A stretch of 64,000 nucleotides of DNA from Setoptus koraiensis. Taxonomy: Eukaryota; Arthropoda. Made by a program: the position numbers and the translations under genes. The notes beneath the pieces are model-generated. The model was not told the origin of the DNA and searched no databases. It saw only the letters and a list, made by a program, of their open reading frames with translations. Shown here piece by piece: positions 12,262 to 25,164 of the stretch. The stretch spans positions 806,001 to 870,000 of the forward strand of contig CM106585.1 of the NCBI GenBank assembly GCA_048013815.1, given 5' to 3'. Numbering within the stretch: position 1 is the first letter of the stretch; every line of letters begins with the position of its first letter.

Positions 12262-14454
12262 AGAGCAAGTGCCGTGGCGCTTGCAGTTGGCGTGTGTGTC
12301 GCTGTTGCGCCAATGACGCTTCCGATGACGATCAACATTTAGCTGTTGTTGTCGTTGTCTGTCAAGGATGAGCATCTATTTTCCAGCACTGCACTGCCGC
12401 ACACACACACACACACACGCTTACGATGGTAGCTATTAGACAGTGGAGTGTTGGTGGCAGCAGCAACCAGCCGAGAACAACCTTTGAATAACAACACCGT
12501 CAGACAACAGTGGCTGTCGTTGATTTTGCTTTCGTTTGTGCTGTTGTTGTCGTCGTTGTCGTTGTCGTTGTTGTCGTTGTTGTCGTTGTTGTCGCTGTTG
12601 TCGCTGTTGTTGTTGTTGTTGCTGTTGCCGTTGCTGTCGTTGCCGTTGTCGTTGTCGCTGTCGTTGTTGGTGTCGCTGTTGCCGTTGTCGGGCCGACTTG
12701 TGCAGGCTGTCTGCTGTGTGTTTGCTGATTGAGCTAGCCAGCCGGCCCGACAGCCAGTCAGGCTAGTCGGGCTAGTCGCGCTGGTCGGGCTAGTGAGGAT
12801 CGATGGCAACAGCGAGACACGACACAGCTGATGGCGGCAACGCAAGCTCACTGATCAGCCACTCGCAATTTGACTTGCTGTTGGCGTGTGATGATGTTGT
12901 TGTTGTTGTTGTTGCCGCTGCTGCGATCATATCGTCGTCGTCGTCGTCGTCGTCGTCGTCTAACTAACACATGCCGCCTGTTATTTATTCCAGCTCGCCT
13001 GCCAATTGGCTGGCAAGCTCGATAAACAAGCCAGCCGGCGGTTCTAACGCTAGCTCGATCCAACAACCGCTCATTGCTCGCTGCTCGTTACTCGCTGCTC
13101 GTTGCGCTGTCTAGCCAAACTGGCTGCCGAGCGAGCCAAACGAGCTGGCCAGCAGCCATCTGCGAGCCAGCCAGCCAGCGACCCACCTGGGTACCAGCAA
13201 ACAACCGACGCCAGCGACCAGCGGCCAACAAGCGACGACCGACAGGCGACAAGCGACTGCTAACGACTGGCCTATACTCGCCATAGTCAGTGCAGTGCGG
13301 CTAGCATGTAGGTCGCCCAGTGTTGTTGTTGTCGTAACTAGAACTTGCAGCTTGTAGCGGCCAGTCGAACGACAGCAGCAGCAACAACAGCAACAACAAC
13401 AACAACAGCAGCAGCAACGACGCCAACAACAACAACAGCGACAACAACAACAGCGACAACAACGGCTCACGCTTCTTCTCTGGCGCTGGCTGGCTGCTGG
13501 CAACTAGCTAGCTCGGCGTTGTCGCTGTCGCTGTTGTTGTCGCTGTTGCTGTTGTTGTCGCTGTTGTTGGCGTTCATTATAGCTGCTGCCATTGTGGCTG
13601 CGAGCATGGCAAAGTGACTATAGCATGCCGACTATAGCAGCTAGTGACTGTACAATATAGTGAGTATGCTATAGTCGCTAGCGTGGTGACGCCAACTGCG
13701 GCACCAGCACCGACGCCAAATCGCGTAAACAACAACAACAGCAACAACAACAGCAACTACAATTACTCTCGTTGCAATTTATTGTTCACTAGCTGCACTA
13801 ACTGCTCGCTGCTGCTCGCTGCTGTTCACTGCCATTGTGCCACTGTTGCCGCTGATTATGATGATGATATATCTGGCTATTTGCTCTCTCCCTCTCTCTC
13901 ATATATCTGGCTGCCTGTCGACTTGCGAACTGTGTCGAGCCCGCCACTCGCATGCACACTTCGCCCAATCGGCTCGGCTCGGCCGGTTTGAGGCCAACAA
14001 CAACAACAGCAGCAGCAACAACGACAGCAGCAACAACAACAACAGCAACAACAACAACAACAACAACAACAACGACAGCGGCGGCGGCAGCAGCAGCAAC
14101 AACAGCCGCAACAACAACAACGAGCGACAAGACTTGCCGCTGCTGGCGTCGCTGTTGTTGCCGTCGCTGTTGTTGCCGTCGCCGCTGTTGTTGCCGTCGC
14201 TGTTGCTGGCTGTGTCGCTGCCGCTGCTGCTGTTGTTGTTGCAACAGCCACACACAGCCGACAGCAGACAACAAAGCCGTAACCTTTGCAGCTTGTCGGC
14301 CGCACCAACAACCAAAACAGCCGACAGCCAACAGCCGACAGCCAACAGCCGCTGCAACAACAGCACAGCCAACGATAACAACGGCGACGGCAACAACAGC
14401 GACGGCGGCGGCAATAACAATCAACTTGCCAAGTTGTTGTTGCTGTTGCCGCAG

Positions 14455-14456
<2 letters not shown>

Positions 14457-14506
<50 letters not shown>
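14457..14506. repeat. (GT)25 microsatellite
   Basis: Uninterrupted GT run of 25 units, the longest perfect dinucleotide tract seen in the window. It is flanked on the left by GTT/GCC trinucleotide DNA. Confidence 0.97.
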
Positions 14507-14508
<2 letters not shown>

Positions 14509-15648
14509 CCCTTAGGTAGACAAACAACAACAGAGGCGGTTGCCTTGGTGAGCTGACAAGAGCAGCTATTCTCGCTCACGTCTGTCGTTGCTGGTGTTGT
14601 TGTTGTTGCTGTTGTTGGTGCCGGCGCTGTTGTTGGTGCCGCCGCTGTTGTTGCTGTCGCCGCTGTTGTTGCCGTCGCTGCTGTTGTTGCTGTCGCTGTC
14701 GCTGGCTGTGCTGTCGTTGTTGTGTCTGGCAGTGCTGTTATTGTCGGCACTGCTGCCGCTGCTGCTGTCGTTGTTGTCGGCAGCGCACACACGCACACTG
14801 TAAATACCGTCTAAATATTGTAGTTATTATTGCAGTGCAAACGCGCTTGTTGTTGTCGCTGCCGCTGCTGCCATGCCCATCTCACTGCCATGCCACTCGC
14901 AGTTACGACTTGTGTGCCGCCAACAACAACAACTGCAACTACCACTGCTGCTGCTGCTGTTTTTGTTGTTGCCGTTGTTGCTGTTGTTGCCGTTGTTGTT
15001 GTTATCTGGCCGCGACAACAACAGCGCCAACCACTGTGCCGGCCCGACAGACAAATGCGCCATTCGGTGCCGAGCAACTGCAACTGCAATTGTTGTTGTT
15101 GCTGTTGCTGCTGTTGTTGTTACGATAGCAGCGGCGGCAGCAGTTGCGGCCTGAGTTGATTGTGGCATTAGTAGTGGCCACTGGCAACTTGCACACATGC
15201 ATTCATTTAGGGCCAACTCCAGCTGGTCCTGTTGCTGTCGCTGTTGTTGTTGTTGCCTGTGTTGCTGCCGCTGTTGCTGTCGCTGCTGCTGCTGCTGTCG
15301 CTGTCGTTGCTGTTGTTGCCGGTCGTTTTGTCGGTGCTTGGCCGGTCGGTCGGTTGCGTCATTGCGTCATTGCGTCGGTGTTTGTATATCTTGTTATCGC
15401 CGGTCCGTCCGTTCTAACAGCGCCAACAACAGCAACAACAACAGCAACAATATTAGGAGTAGCCAACAGAGCGATTCGGTCGTTCGGTTATTGGCACGCA
15501 AAAGTGACCATGTTGTTGCCTGTCGCTCACTAGTCCACTGACCGGTGGTACAGCCAGTTGTTGTTGTTATCGCTGGTGCTGGCGCTGTTGTTGGCCAGAG
15601 ATATGATGATGAAACTTGTCTCTCTGCTCTGTTCAGCATGCCAACGAC

Positions 15649-15687
15649 CAACAACAACAACAACAACAGCAACAACAACAGCAACAA

Positions 15688-15734
<47 letters not shown>
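15649..15734. repeat. (CAA/CAG)n tract
   Basis: About 28 consecutive CAA or CAG triplets, changing from mainly CAA on the left to a regular CAACAG alternation on the right. It would code polyQ, polyN/S or polyT/A depending on frame. No gene context supports translation. Confidence 0.9.
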
Positions 15735-17818
15735 ACTGTTTGCAATTCTAATTCAACTACGACTGGCGACTCGTTGATGGCCAAAGTGTGTGTGTGTGTG
15801 TCTGTCTGTCGGTCTGTGGGCAGCAGACCGAGTGCCCAGTGCAGCCACCAGCAGTGACAACAGCGTCACTTACACCGACACCGACAACGACATCAACGAC
15901 AACGACAACAACAACAACATCAACGACAGCCACCACTACCAACGACGACAACACAATGGACAACGTCCGTCAATGCGATTCTGATAATCGAACAGTCGCA
16001 ACGTTCCAACAAACAGCAAACCATTGGACGTGACCACTGCCCAATACCAATCGCGCCGATCGAATAGAGCCTACGATACAGATTGTCGCTGTTGTTGTTG
16101 TCGCTGTTGTTGTTGTCGTTGTTGTTGTTGTCGTTGTTGGAGTTGTTGCCGCCAGTTGTTGTGTGTTGGCAACAGCAACCGACAATGTTGGTCACTGTTA
16201 TGCCTACTGGTGTGTGGCCTCACTTTGCTCGGCTCAACTCCTTGTGGCCTCGCCTCTCAAGCTGCTGCTGTTGTTGCTGCTGGCGGCCACGTTAATCAAT
16301 AATAATAATAATAATAATTAATGGACAACTTTGCTCTTCTTGAGCTCAAATGAATACTGCCAATTAATGAATCATCATTAATTGTTGGCCTTGTTACTCG
16401 GCTTGCAAATAATAACAACTCGATTGTCCTTGAAAATGCACCCATTCGTCTCAATGTGGTGTCAACCGAATTGACACAACTGCATGCCATAACATGCCAT
16501 AACCAATGCAAATATTATACATATTGGTTAAATCGACAACGACCAGTCACCGTTGCAATTCTTACGTTCATTCTTCTTCACTATCATATCTATTCGGGGA
16601 AACTCTCAACTTTCAGCTCACATTCATCAAGGCATGCATCATAGTTATAATGTGACATGATGAAGCATGTTACACAACAAGAGAATGGTGTTACATAGGA
16701 TCTTCGATGGGCCCCATCACGAATGACTGGCTGACAAGCGACTGGCTAGATAAACAATAAGATATCCACTGCCTATCGATGGACAGAATGTAAAAATTTA
16801 TTCAATTGTTCATATTGGTAACTAACTAACACATTCGATACTAACAGTTGGGACGCACATATAAACAGATTAGACAACTTGAGACAAATTGGAGCTCAAT
16901 CTCTCTCGTCCAATCTATCGCTTTTGCCCGCCATACCTCTGCATTGGCTTGTGGATTGATTAGATACTCATTGGTCAACTATAAGACATAACTGGTTTCA
17001 TATGCTTTTGTTTTGTTTAACCGTTGTTTATTTGCTCGATTCATAGATACCTCTATATGCTACTCAATATTGATGCTCAATTACGTTCATCAGACAAACA
17101 AATTGATCACTATACAAAGACATTCCTAAAAGGATATATATATATATATCGCGAAATATATATATTACATCAATGTGTTGATGCATTTTGCCTGGGAACA
17201 AACAACAGAAATGAGCCTACGATTGCGAAAATTGTCCAATTTAGCCAATATTGCTATATGATAGCAATATCGCTATGAAATAATCCAAATTAATCGCTTG
17301 GCCAGCTTGTTGTTTGCCCAGGTAACATGTGACTTGAGTTTACTAGCTGTGCTGATAACCGTTAGTAATAAGTTGGCATGCCATTGAACAGGCAAGTTTA
17401 CATTTATCTTATCATCAATAATAAAAAGGTATAATTGAGGTTAACTGGGCAACAACCATGCCGAACACATCATAAACGAATGCATCATAAATGAAACAAA
17501 TATGAAATAAATAATTATAATTCATAATTAGGCCATTTGGTGTGTCAATAGATTGTGTAAGCATGGCGACATCAACTACAATGGCCGATCTATTGGTTGG
17601 TGAGCAGGTTTGGTTTGGGCTGATGCCGAGGCACGAATGATTGCAAATACAGACTGAATATGTGCATTCTAATTAGACATCTATCAAACCTTTTATCTGC
17701 TCACTTGAGGGCGCACAGAAACTCGTGAGAGGTGTTGCCGCATGTGTCAATTACATTCGAATTTCGAGTGCGCCAAGACGAACGGACTAACCAGAATTCG
17801 GATGAGCAGAGTTTCAAC

Positions 17819-17893
17819 GAGCAGCGTTCGACTGAGCGCCGTTCGACTGAGCGGCGTTCGAACGGGCGGCGTTCGAATGAGCGGCGTTCGAAC
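17819..17893. repeat. 15-bp tandem repeat, 5 copies
   Basis: Five copies of a 15-bp unit close to GAGCGGCGTTCGAAC, each holding TTCGA, followed by a partial sixth. The unit length is a multiple of three, so all frames stay open across it. Confidence 0.9.
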
Positions 17894-18340
17894 GGGCGGC
17901 GGGCCCCAGATAGACTTGTCTATGGTTGTGTCGTTTGTTTGTCGTTGCCGTTGTTGGCGTCGTTGTCGTTGGTTGGCATCAGCAACGACAGCAACGGGCA
18001 ACAACGCTGGTTGTTGGCTGCCATGCCCACTGTTGTCTCACCTCACTTTGTTTGGGTTGGCTGATGCTGTTGTTGATGTTGTTGTTGCTGCCGCTGCTAG
18101 TGTTGTCGCCGTCTGACGCTCGCTCACTCTCTCTGTCTCTCTAATCTCTTTCGCAGTGACCAGCAGCTTTTCTATACTATAGGCCATACTACAGCATGGT
18201 CGTCAGTATACAAACAACGGCGGCGGCGGCGACGACGACGACGACAACAACATCACCATGAGCGGCCAGCAGCCAGCGCACCAATAACAGCCAAACAACA
18301 GCTTGAATGGCAAGCGGCGGCGGCTGTCGCTGTTGGCGTT

Positions 18341-18415
18341 GCTGTCGCTGTTGTTGCTGTCGCTGTTGTTGCTGTCGCTGTTGTTGCTGTCGCTGTTGTT
18401 GCTGTCGCTGCTGTT
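18341..18415. repeat. 15-bp tandem repeat of GYY type, 5 copies
   Basis: Five copies of GCTGTCGCTGTTGTT, four identical and the last with one change. This shows that part of the GYY desert has a higher-order 15-bp period rather than being a simple trinucleotide run. Confidence 0.93.
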
Positions 18416-20819
18416 GCTGTTGTTGTTGGCGCTGTCAGAGTTGCTTGGATCGCCCATTTGCAACAACAGCGACGTTGCAAGTTGGAATTCGCAACACAGA
18501 GAGTGTGTGTTGCATCAACAAGATGAGCGGATAAGAGTAGTCATGTCGACGCACACACATCGGGCTGGCATCGCATTTAGGCAAAGTTCGCGGATGTTGT
18601 TAGCAGTGTCTGTCGTTGTTGTTGGTGCCGCTGTTGTTGCTGTTACTGCTGTTGCTGGCGCTGATGCCCACACCAACGATGACAACAACATCACCATCGC
18701 CATCATCAACAACAACGCCGACAGCGACAGCACCACCACCAACAACAGCCATGCCGACACAAACTGCAACAACCACGCCATCAACAACAACCACGCCAAC
18801 AACAACCACGCCAACAACAACCGCGCCAGCAACAACCGCGCCAGCAACAACAACCGCGCCAACGACAGCAACAACAACAGCGTCATCAAGTGAACTGGCA
18901 AGAGACGACAACATCGGCCAACAACCACGGCACATGCACTGTGCCGATACGCGCTGCCACTGCCAACGGCAACAACAACACCGACAACCACAATGGCAAC
19001 GCGACTGGCGGCTCCAACGGCAACGAGGGGCCTTGACATAACGCTGACAAGATTGCTCAATTGAATCACAGTCACTCACTGTGAGTCAGTGTTCGGTCGG
19101 ACAGCCAGCTTTGCCAGATAGAAGCAGCGCCGGCTAATCGATCAATTGACGACTAATGAATTATCGCAAATTTCATTTTATTTTTCGCTCACTTTTATTG
19201 GTCGGCATGCCAGCATGGACACTCTCCGACTGTCGACCATATGACATACAGAGATAATCATATCGAGCCAGTTTGCAGCTCGAAGCTTGCAACTTAACCT
19301 AAAACTGATAACTTTAGTTGAGACCTGCAATTATTCAATTATTGTGTGTCATGCTCGGCCAATTGTGTGCATGCCATGATATGTTCGCGGGCAACGCGCC
19401 TTTCGCGCCAACAAACCGACAACAATTGTCGCAAAACTACGCATATAATCTAAGATTGGCCAACGTCGGCTAGCTTGCTGAGTGAGCTTCAGAGATTGTG
19501 ACTGAGCCAGTCGATTGGGCCTTTTTTAATTGGACATTTCGGTCGCTGCCCTTTCGACATTTGGGCATTCGGGCATTTGGGTACTGTCACTTGTCACTTG
19601 TGTTTTGGGTTGGTTGGTGCAGTGATGATGCTGGTCATGCCCATAGATGCCAACAACGACCACTGACCAACACTCAGCGGCGCCTTGACCGCGCGAGGGC
19701 GCCCCAAGCTGCAAACAGGCCAACAATGAGCCCATTGAATTCTCTCGCCGTCCTGCGACAACAACACTGATTTTCGAGTCACTCACTAACCGAGCCACGG
19801 CCGGTAAAAGCTGGACAACCTGGTCTTTTGTCGCAACGTTGCAGCAGCGACAACCGACAGCAGCGACAACCGACAGCGACAACCGACAGCAACAACCGAC
19901 AACAACAACCGACAACAACCGACAACGACAGCGACAACAACGACAAAAACAACGACGACACGAACGAGCACACAAGGCATGGCTATAAGTTGTATGAGTA
20001 AACAAATAACGAGCTAGAAAAGTTGATATTTTGTCGTTGTTGTCGCCTGTGCCTCAGTTTATCACTGGCGGTCGCTCGTTGTTGTCGCTGTTGCTGTCGA
20101 CGCGGTTGTTGTTTACGTCATTTGCTGTTTGTCGCTCTTTTGCAGTGTTGTCGTGCTATTGCCCTTGCCATACTGACACTGCCATGATACAGTAAGTTGT
20201 TAGCCGCACTCTGCCACCAAATGGCTGCCATTGTTGCTGTTGTTGTTGCGTTAGTTGTGGTGCGGTGGTGCAATGGTGCAATGGTGCAGTGGTGCCAATG
20301 TTAGTGTCGAGGCAACACTAACACTAACTAATCCACGTCGTGTCATATATGAGCTTTTGCCTGTTTGTGAGCTCTTTTTCGTCATCAGTTGATGTGGCGC
20401 TGATTATAAATTTAGTCAATCCATAACGCGCACACTGCACCGCCACACGCAACAACAGCAACAACGACCGCAACAGCAACAACCACGACAATACTCGACG
20501 GTTGTTGTCGTCGTTGTTGTGGGCCTGTTGGGTCGCGACCAATTGTTTAGTGTGGCCTAGTTGAGCCACTCACTAGTCACATTGTTAGGCGCGCTAGCCC
20601 CAGAGGTGCAACTATCGCCTTGCTGGCTGCACATTGTGTCAACTTGTGTGCCGTTGTTGCTGCTGTTGCTGTTGTCGTTGCTGTTGTCGTTGCTGTTGTC
20701 GTTGCTGCTTTTGCAACGACCGACTCACATCCGACGCCGACAACAACAACGACGACAAGTGCAGTTTGACGCTGTTGTCTGTGTACGAGAGTAGATGGTC
20801 GCGAGATATCCGATTGGAT

Positions 20820-20881
20820 GTTGTTGTTGTTGTTGTTGTTGCTGCTGCTGCTGTTGTTGTCGTTGTTGTTGTTGCTGTTGC
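20820..20881. repeat. (GTT/GCT)n tract
   Basis: A run of GTT and GCT triplets with one GTC, about 20 units, typical of the desert. Confidence 0.85.
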
Positions 20882-21323
20882 TGATGTAGACGAAAACTGC
20901 TCTGCTGTCTCGCTCCCTCTGCTTGTCTCTTTGCACGGCTCGATCATTAGCGATATCGCGCGCTCAAACAAGAACAACAAACGACGACTACACCAAATAA
21001 GCAACAACAACAAAGTTACGTAATATACACAGGCATACAATTTATATCGCCTACAACAACTAACAACTGGCAACGTTGTGAGAGCGCACATGGGCGCGCA
21101 TTTGCGAGCTACCCAGAGAGCTAGCACCTAGCGCCCAAACTTTATACACACACGCTTTGTATATCCGCAAACACTCTATGTTGTCGTCGTCGTCGTCGTC
21201 GTCAATGGCGACATTGTCACAAAGTTAGCATCTCATTATGCAACTCGAGACGCTACACTGGCGAGCCATCAAAGGCTGATGGCAACACAAAGATAGTATG
21301 CGATCTCGTGGAAACTGTTGCTA

Positions 21324-21429
21324 GCAACAACGGCAACAGTAACAACGGCAACAGCAACAACAACAGCAACAACAACAGCAACAACAACAACAACAGCAAC
21401 AACAACAACAACAACAACAACAGCAACAT
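21324..21429. repeat. (CAA/CAG)n tract at the right edge of the desert
   Basis: About 30 triplets of CAA, CAG and a few CGG, ending where sequence complexity returns to normal. Confidence 0.88.
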
Positions 21430-21460
21430 CAACAACGACCGCGACCACGAAAGGACCCAC

Positions 21461-24103
21461 GCAGAGTGCTCCGATGTCAAGTACAACTTTGACGTTGCTG
21501 TTGTTGTTTGCCGATTGTCGTCTTGCCAGATACTGGCCAAGATAGTCTAGTCCTGCTAGTGCAGTCTATGATAGTAGTGCCATGGGAGACAATCTGACAC
21601 TATCGTGTGCCAGTGTGGTAAACAACAACAATAACGACAACAACAACGACAGTGCCTTGGCCAACGCCAATCAAGACCAATTTATAACCGTTGCGCAATG
21701 GCTTACCAAGAGGTATCGCAATTGGGCATATATGGTCATGTCGGTAAATTGATGGGCAACAATGATCTGGCTGTTATGTAATGTTGTTGCCAGTATGCTA
21801 TCGCAATTGTTGTTGTTTATGTTTATCTTGAGCGTGTTGTTGTTGTTGTTGCTGCTGCTGCGTTGTCCTAATCACTTATCTCTCGTCTACCTCACCACAC
21901 CATGCGATGCATCTGCATTACATGGTGCATGCAGTCTGGGGTATGGTATACACAATCTGCAGTACGCTACAACAACAACAACAACAACAGTCTGCAAAAT
22001 CATTGCAATTTGCAACTGTCGCCAGCCGGCAACTAACGACAATATTGTTGTTGTTGTTGTGTCGCAGTGGCGCTGATGTTGATGGTGGTGCAATCGTCAC
22101 TACAATTAATCATTGATGTTACTGCTGCTCACTAAATCGTCGCTTAAAATTGTTGTGAGCTTATCAATGTCACACTATTCAAACATGCACCACTACTCAC
22201 AACAATTACACAGCGCCACAATGCAGCGATTGTTGTCGCTCTTAATTGCTATCAACTTTATCATCGACCATCAATATTACTGCCTGTTATTATCATATTT
22301 ATACATTTAAATAGATTGACAACTAATTGTCTGCTGATTTTTAGCACCAACTCTGCACCGCAACACACGCCCATTCATAGGTGTATCCCAGCGTGGGCAT
22401 ATCAGCTTCAACCCAGCCAAGTAATCACTTGATAACCTCTGGCGATCAGTCATTAGTGACAGTTTGTGTTGGAATTGAATTTATATTTTGGACCTCATAA
22501 AAAAAAAAATAATGTTTCGTAGTTGAAGGTTGAGAGGAACCTAGAGACAATTATTATGAAGCGATTTTCGCGCGCAAATTCGCGAAAAAGTTGAGCTTGC
22601 ATTCGCGCATCTTAGAGAGCGCCACTGTCGCGACAAGATTAGCTAGGCAGATCAACACCGTTGTTGATAGTTGTTGTATCGTCAATATTTAACCCGACAG
22701 TGACACTAAAAGCTCTCCTCTGAATCGTGTCTCGCTTTTGTTTCCTATCGAAACTTCGGTTTGGCCGATCTCTCCACTATATTTGGCGGCTTCTTTCACT
22801 TGGGAACCAGACAGTTGAGTTAAGTTTTGACTCGACGCGACAGTAGAGCTGCCTATAAATCATCAATGTTTTTAGGACAAAAAGTTTCTGGAGAAAAAAA
22901 TTGTTTATAGAGTCAGACTTAGGAACATCAAGGCTACGGCTTCATTCTATTGCTAGGAGCTAGTTCGAGAGACAGCCCTCATTTACATAACACAGTCTGT
23001 TGTGGATAGTGTTACAAGGTCGTTGCTCGTTGAGGAACTCATTAGATAGACTAATAACTCAAGATGCTTGTGTACTTGAAATGCAAGTTAAGTCTAACTG
23101 TTAATAACTATGAGATTTGGATTAATTGTGTTAGACGTCAGAAGAAAGTGACAGTTTCACTAAAGCGCAAAATATATTTGTGAGTCGGTTGATGTGCAGC
23201 CATCAAAGTAAAGTACTCCATACAAAGTGACAGTGTTTTAATTTGGGTTTGTATCGAATATTCGGCCTTTGCAAACTTGTCTCGTCAAGCATCGCGTCAT
23301 TGAACTGATCGAGATACACACAATACGACATCGAAAAACATTGAGAATGGTCAAAAATCGCAAGTAAGAACGAGGCAAACACTCATCTTTCGACACAACA
23401 TCGTAAGCTATAAGTTACTAACAAGGTAAGTTATTTGCACGATATAGTGCATCTCGCTAAACTAAATAAAATTTAAAATACCAAAATAAATTCTATGAAA
23501 GAAGCATTCTATCAATTCTAGTTGTCCGAGGTGTCGGGCAAAATGGATTATTCTCTATACATCGCAATATGTTAGGTCGATATGAGAGAGAGAGAGAGAG
23601 AGAGTTTGTGGATGCATCAGCAACTATCGAGCGATTGGCCCTTTTTATAGGAGACCACATTCAACGCTGGCCACTTATCTAGCATCTCAAGAGATAATAT
23701 CGATGATATCTGCAATAGTGAGTCGATAAACAATTTGGCGATTTGGCATCAGAACAAAATGGCATGAGGGAGAGATATATGGAGAGAGGGTCTATTTGAT
23801 TTGCAAAGATATAGATCTCGATAGTGGTTTGTTTGTAAATGATTGGTGAGACATTTGGGCTGCTTGTATAGTTTTGTGTTGTCATTTAGAGATTGTTACA
23901 AATGTAGAAATGCGATTGTTATAAATGCATTATTGTGATGTTTATTGTCATGTGATTGTATGCTTATATACTCATACTTGATGATTGTTCGATGGTAATG
24001 ATGAGCATTTATCTAGTCAAGTTTTCAATCTAGAACAGCGGGTATATTTTCTATTATCTACACAGGCCGCTCATATATCTAATGGCACTAAACACAAACC
24101 TTA
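21461..24103. other. Intergenic stretch, mixed composition
   Basis: Between the desert and the secreted-protein gene. The left part up to about 22.3 kb still carries short GTT and CAA runs. From about 22.4 kb the sequence is more A/T-rich and complex. A (GA)n run lies at 23584-23604. Around 23.35 kb the plus strand has a short ATG frame running into a GTAAG donor-like site and, 70 bp later, CAAGGTAAGTT. These could mark a 5' exon of an unseen plus-strand transcript, but I cannot support a gene. Confidence 0.4.
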
Positions 24104-25164
24104 TTAGTTGGTGCTCTTGTTTCCTCCAAACAGTTTGTTCCAATAATTTGGTATGTCTTTGGTGACTGTCTCACTAAGAACAGTCTTGGCCTTCTCATAA
24201 GCGACAGGTATGTCTTTTTGAGCCACTTCTTTAATAGAAGTGCCAGCGTTCGATATTAATTCGCTGGCTTTCTTTTGGGTGTCGGTGCTAATGCCAATGT
24301 TGTTCAAGAATGTGTTGGCCTTGTTGTCGCTCACTGCTCCGGGATCCACAGATGCTGGAATGTCCAGGCCAACGTCACCTGTTGATTGTAAGCTACGTGA
24401 TGAGAATGTGTTGGCAGGTTTTTGGGCCGGCTCAAGATTTCGCTCAATCAATTTCTTCAGTTGAGTCCATTGATCGTCGACAGTTTCCGACACTTGGCTC
24501 CACAATTCTTTTGCCTCTTGTTGCATATTGTCTAAGGCTACCAGTAATGTCGAGGTCACATCGTCACCCATGAGAACCTCTTGTGATCGATTTGGTCCAA
24601 TCATGCGATATTCTGGGTTTGTTAGGCTAATTTGGCTAATTTGTTGCTCCAACGAAGCTTTACCGTTTTCTGCTGGTTTCACATCTCTGTCAGGCTTGAC
24701 ACTTTCTTCCGATCTAGACTCTAAAATAGTGGTGTCATCATTGTTTGGTGATGGAGTGGATGGATGAACCAAAATTTCATTTAATCTGCTGTCAGAGGAG
24801 TCGAATACGAGTTCTCCCTCAACTTCTAAATCACTATTTTTTTTGTTGTTGGTGCTGGCCCCATCGGACGCTTGTTGGCGCTTTGATGGTCTGGAAGCTA
24901 TTAGTTTATGTAAATAGTCGTCGAAAGAGTATGGCTTGGGATCCGCGCTAGACGAGACGAGCTCATAACGTCCGATGCTGTCATCTGAATAATTCAAGTG
25001 GCATACAGTAGAGTTGATATAATTGATTTAGTATGAACGGAGTTTAATCAGTCATACGGTTGTAGATTTCACTGCCGGATTTACTTACCTGATTTTAATC
25101 CATTAAGGGTTAAAACCGTGGCTACAATTACAACAATTGAGACACTTCTGACAATTGTGAGCAT
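24104..25164 (-). CDS. Secreted or ER-targeted protein with amphipathic C-terminal helices, function unknown
   Basis: Two exons, 25164-25089 and 24984-24104, joined through a 104-bp GT-AG intron (CAG/GTAAGT donor, ATTCAG acceptor). The split codon gives a continuous frame of 318 residues. Exon 1 encodes only a signal peptide: MLTIVRSVSIVVIVATVLTL, a short basic start then a hydrophobic core. A signal-peptide exon spliced to the mature part is common for animal secreted proteins. The mature part starts acidic and polar. From about residue 180 it contains several Lys/Glu/Ala-rich helices (LVALDNMQQEAKELWSQV, KKASELISNAGTSIKEV, IPVAYEKAKTVLSETVTK) with an amphipathic pattern that resembles lipid-surface proteins. 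No Cys is visible in the mature region. I do not recognise the family. Confidence 0.75.

Larger units (their letters stand above)
9786..21460. repeat. Trinucleotide desert: degenerate (GYY)n / (RRC)n low-complexity DNA
   Basis: Nearly 12 kb dominated by period-3 sequence in which every third base is G followed by two pyrimidines (GTT, GTC, GCT, GCC), or the complementary RRC (AAC, AGC, GAC, GGC). Blocks switch orientation many times and are separated by islands of ordinary or CA/GT-rich sequence. In this pattern none of the six reading frames can form a stop codon, which explains the many overlapping open frames coding only V/A, L/S/P, C/R, N/S/D/G, T/A or Q/R. None of those frames looks like a real protein. 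I read the region as intergenic or intronic satellite-like DNA. Named simple tracts inside it are listed separately. Confidence 0.85.

Noticed and set aside
9229-21550. Dozens of 60-250 codon frames in the trinucleotide desert
   Set aside because: All consist of repeats such as NNNN, TTTT, CCCR, LLLL; overlapping frames on both strands are equally open, and no domain or splice structure was seen.
22400-24100. Possible plus-strand first exon around 23.35-23.43 kb with donor-like GTAAG sites
   Set aside because: The coding part would be only a few residues and no downstream exon on the plus strand could be linked.
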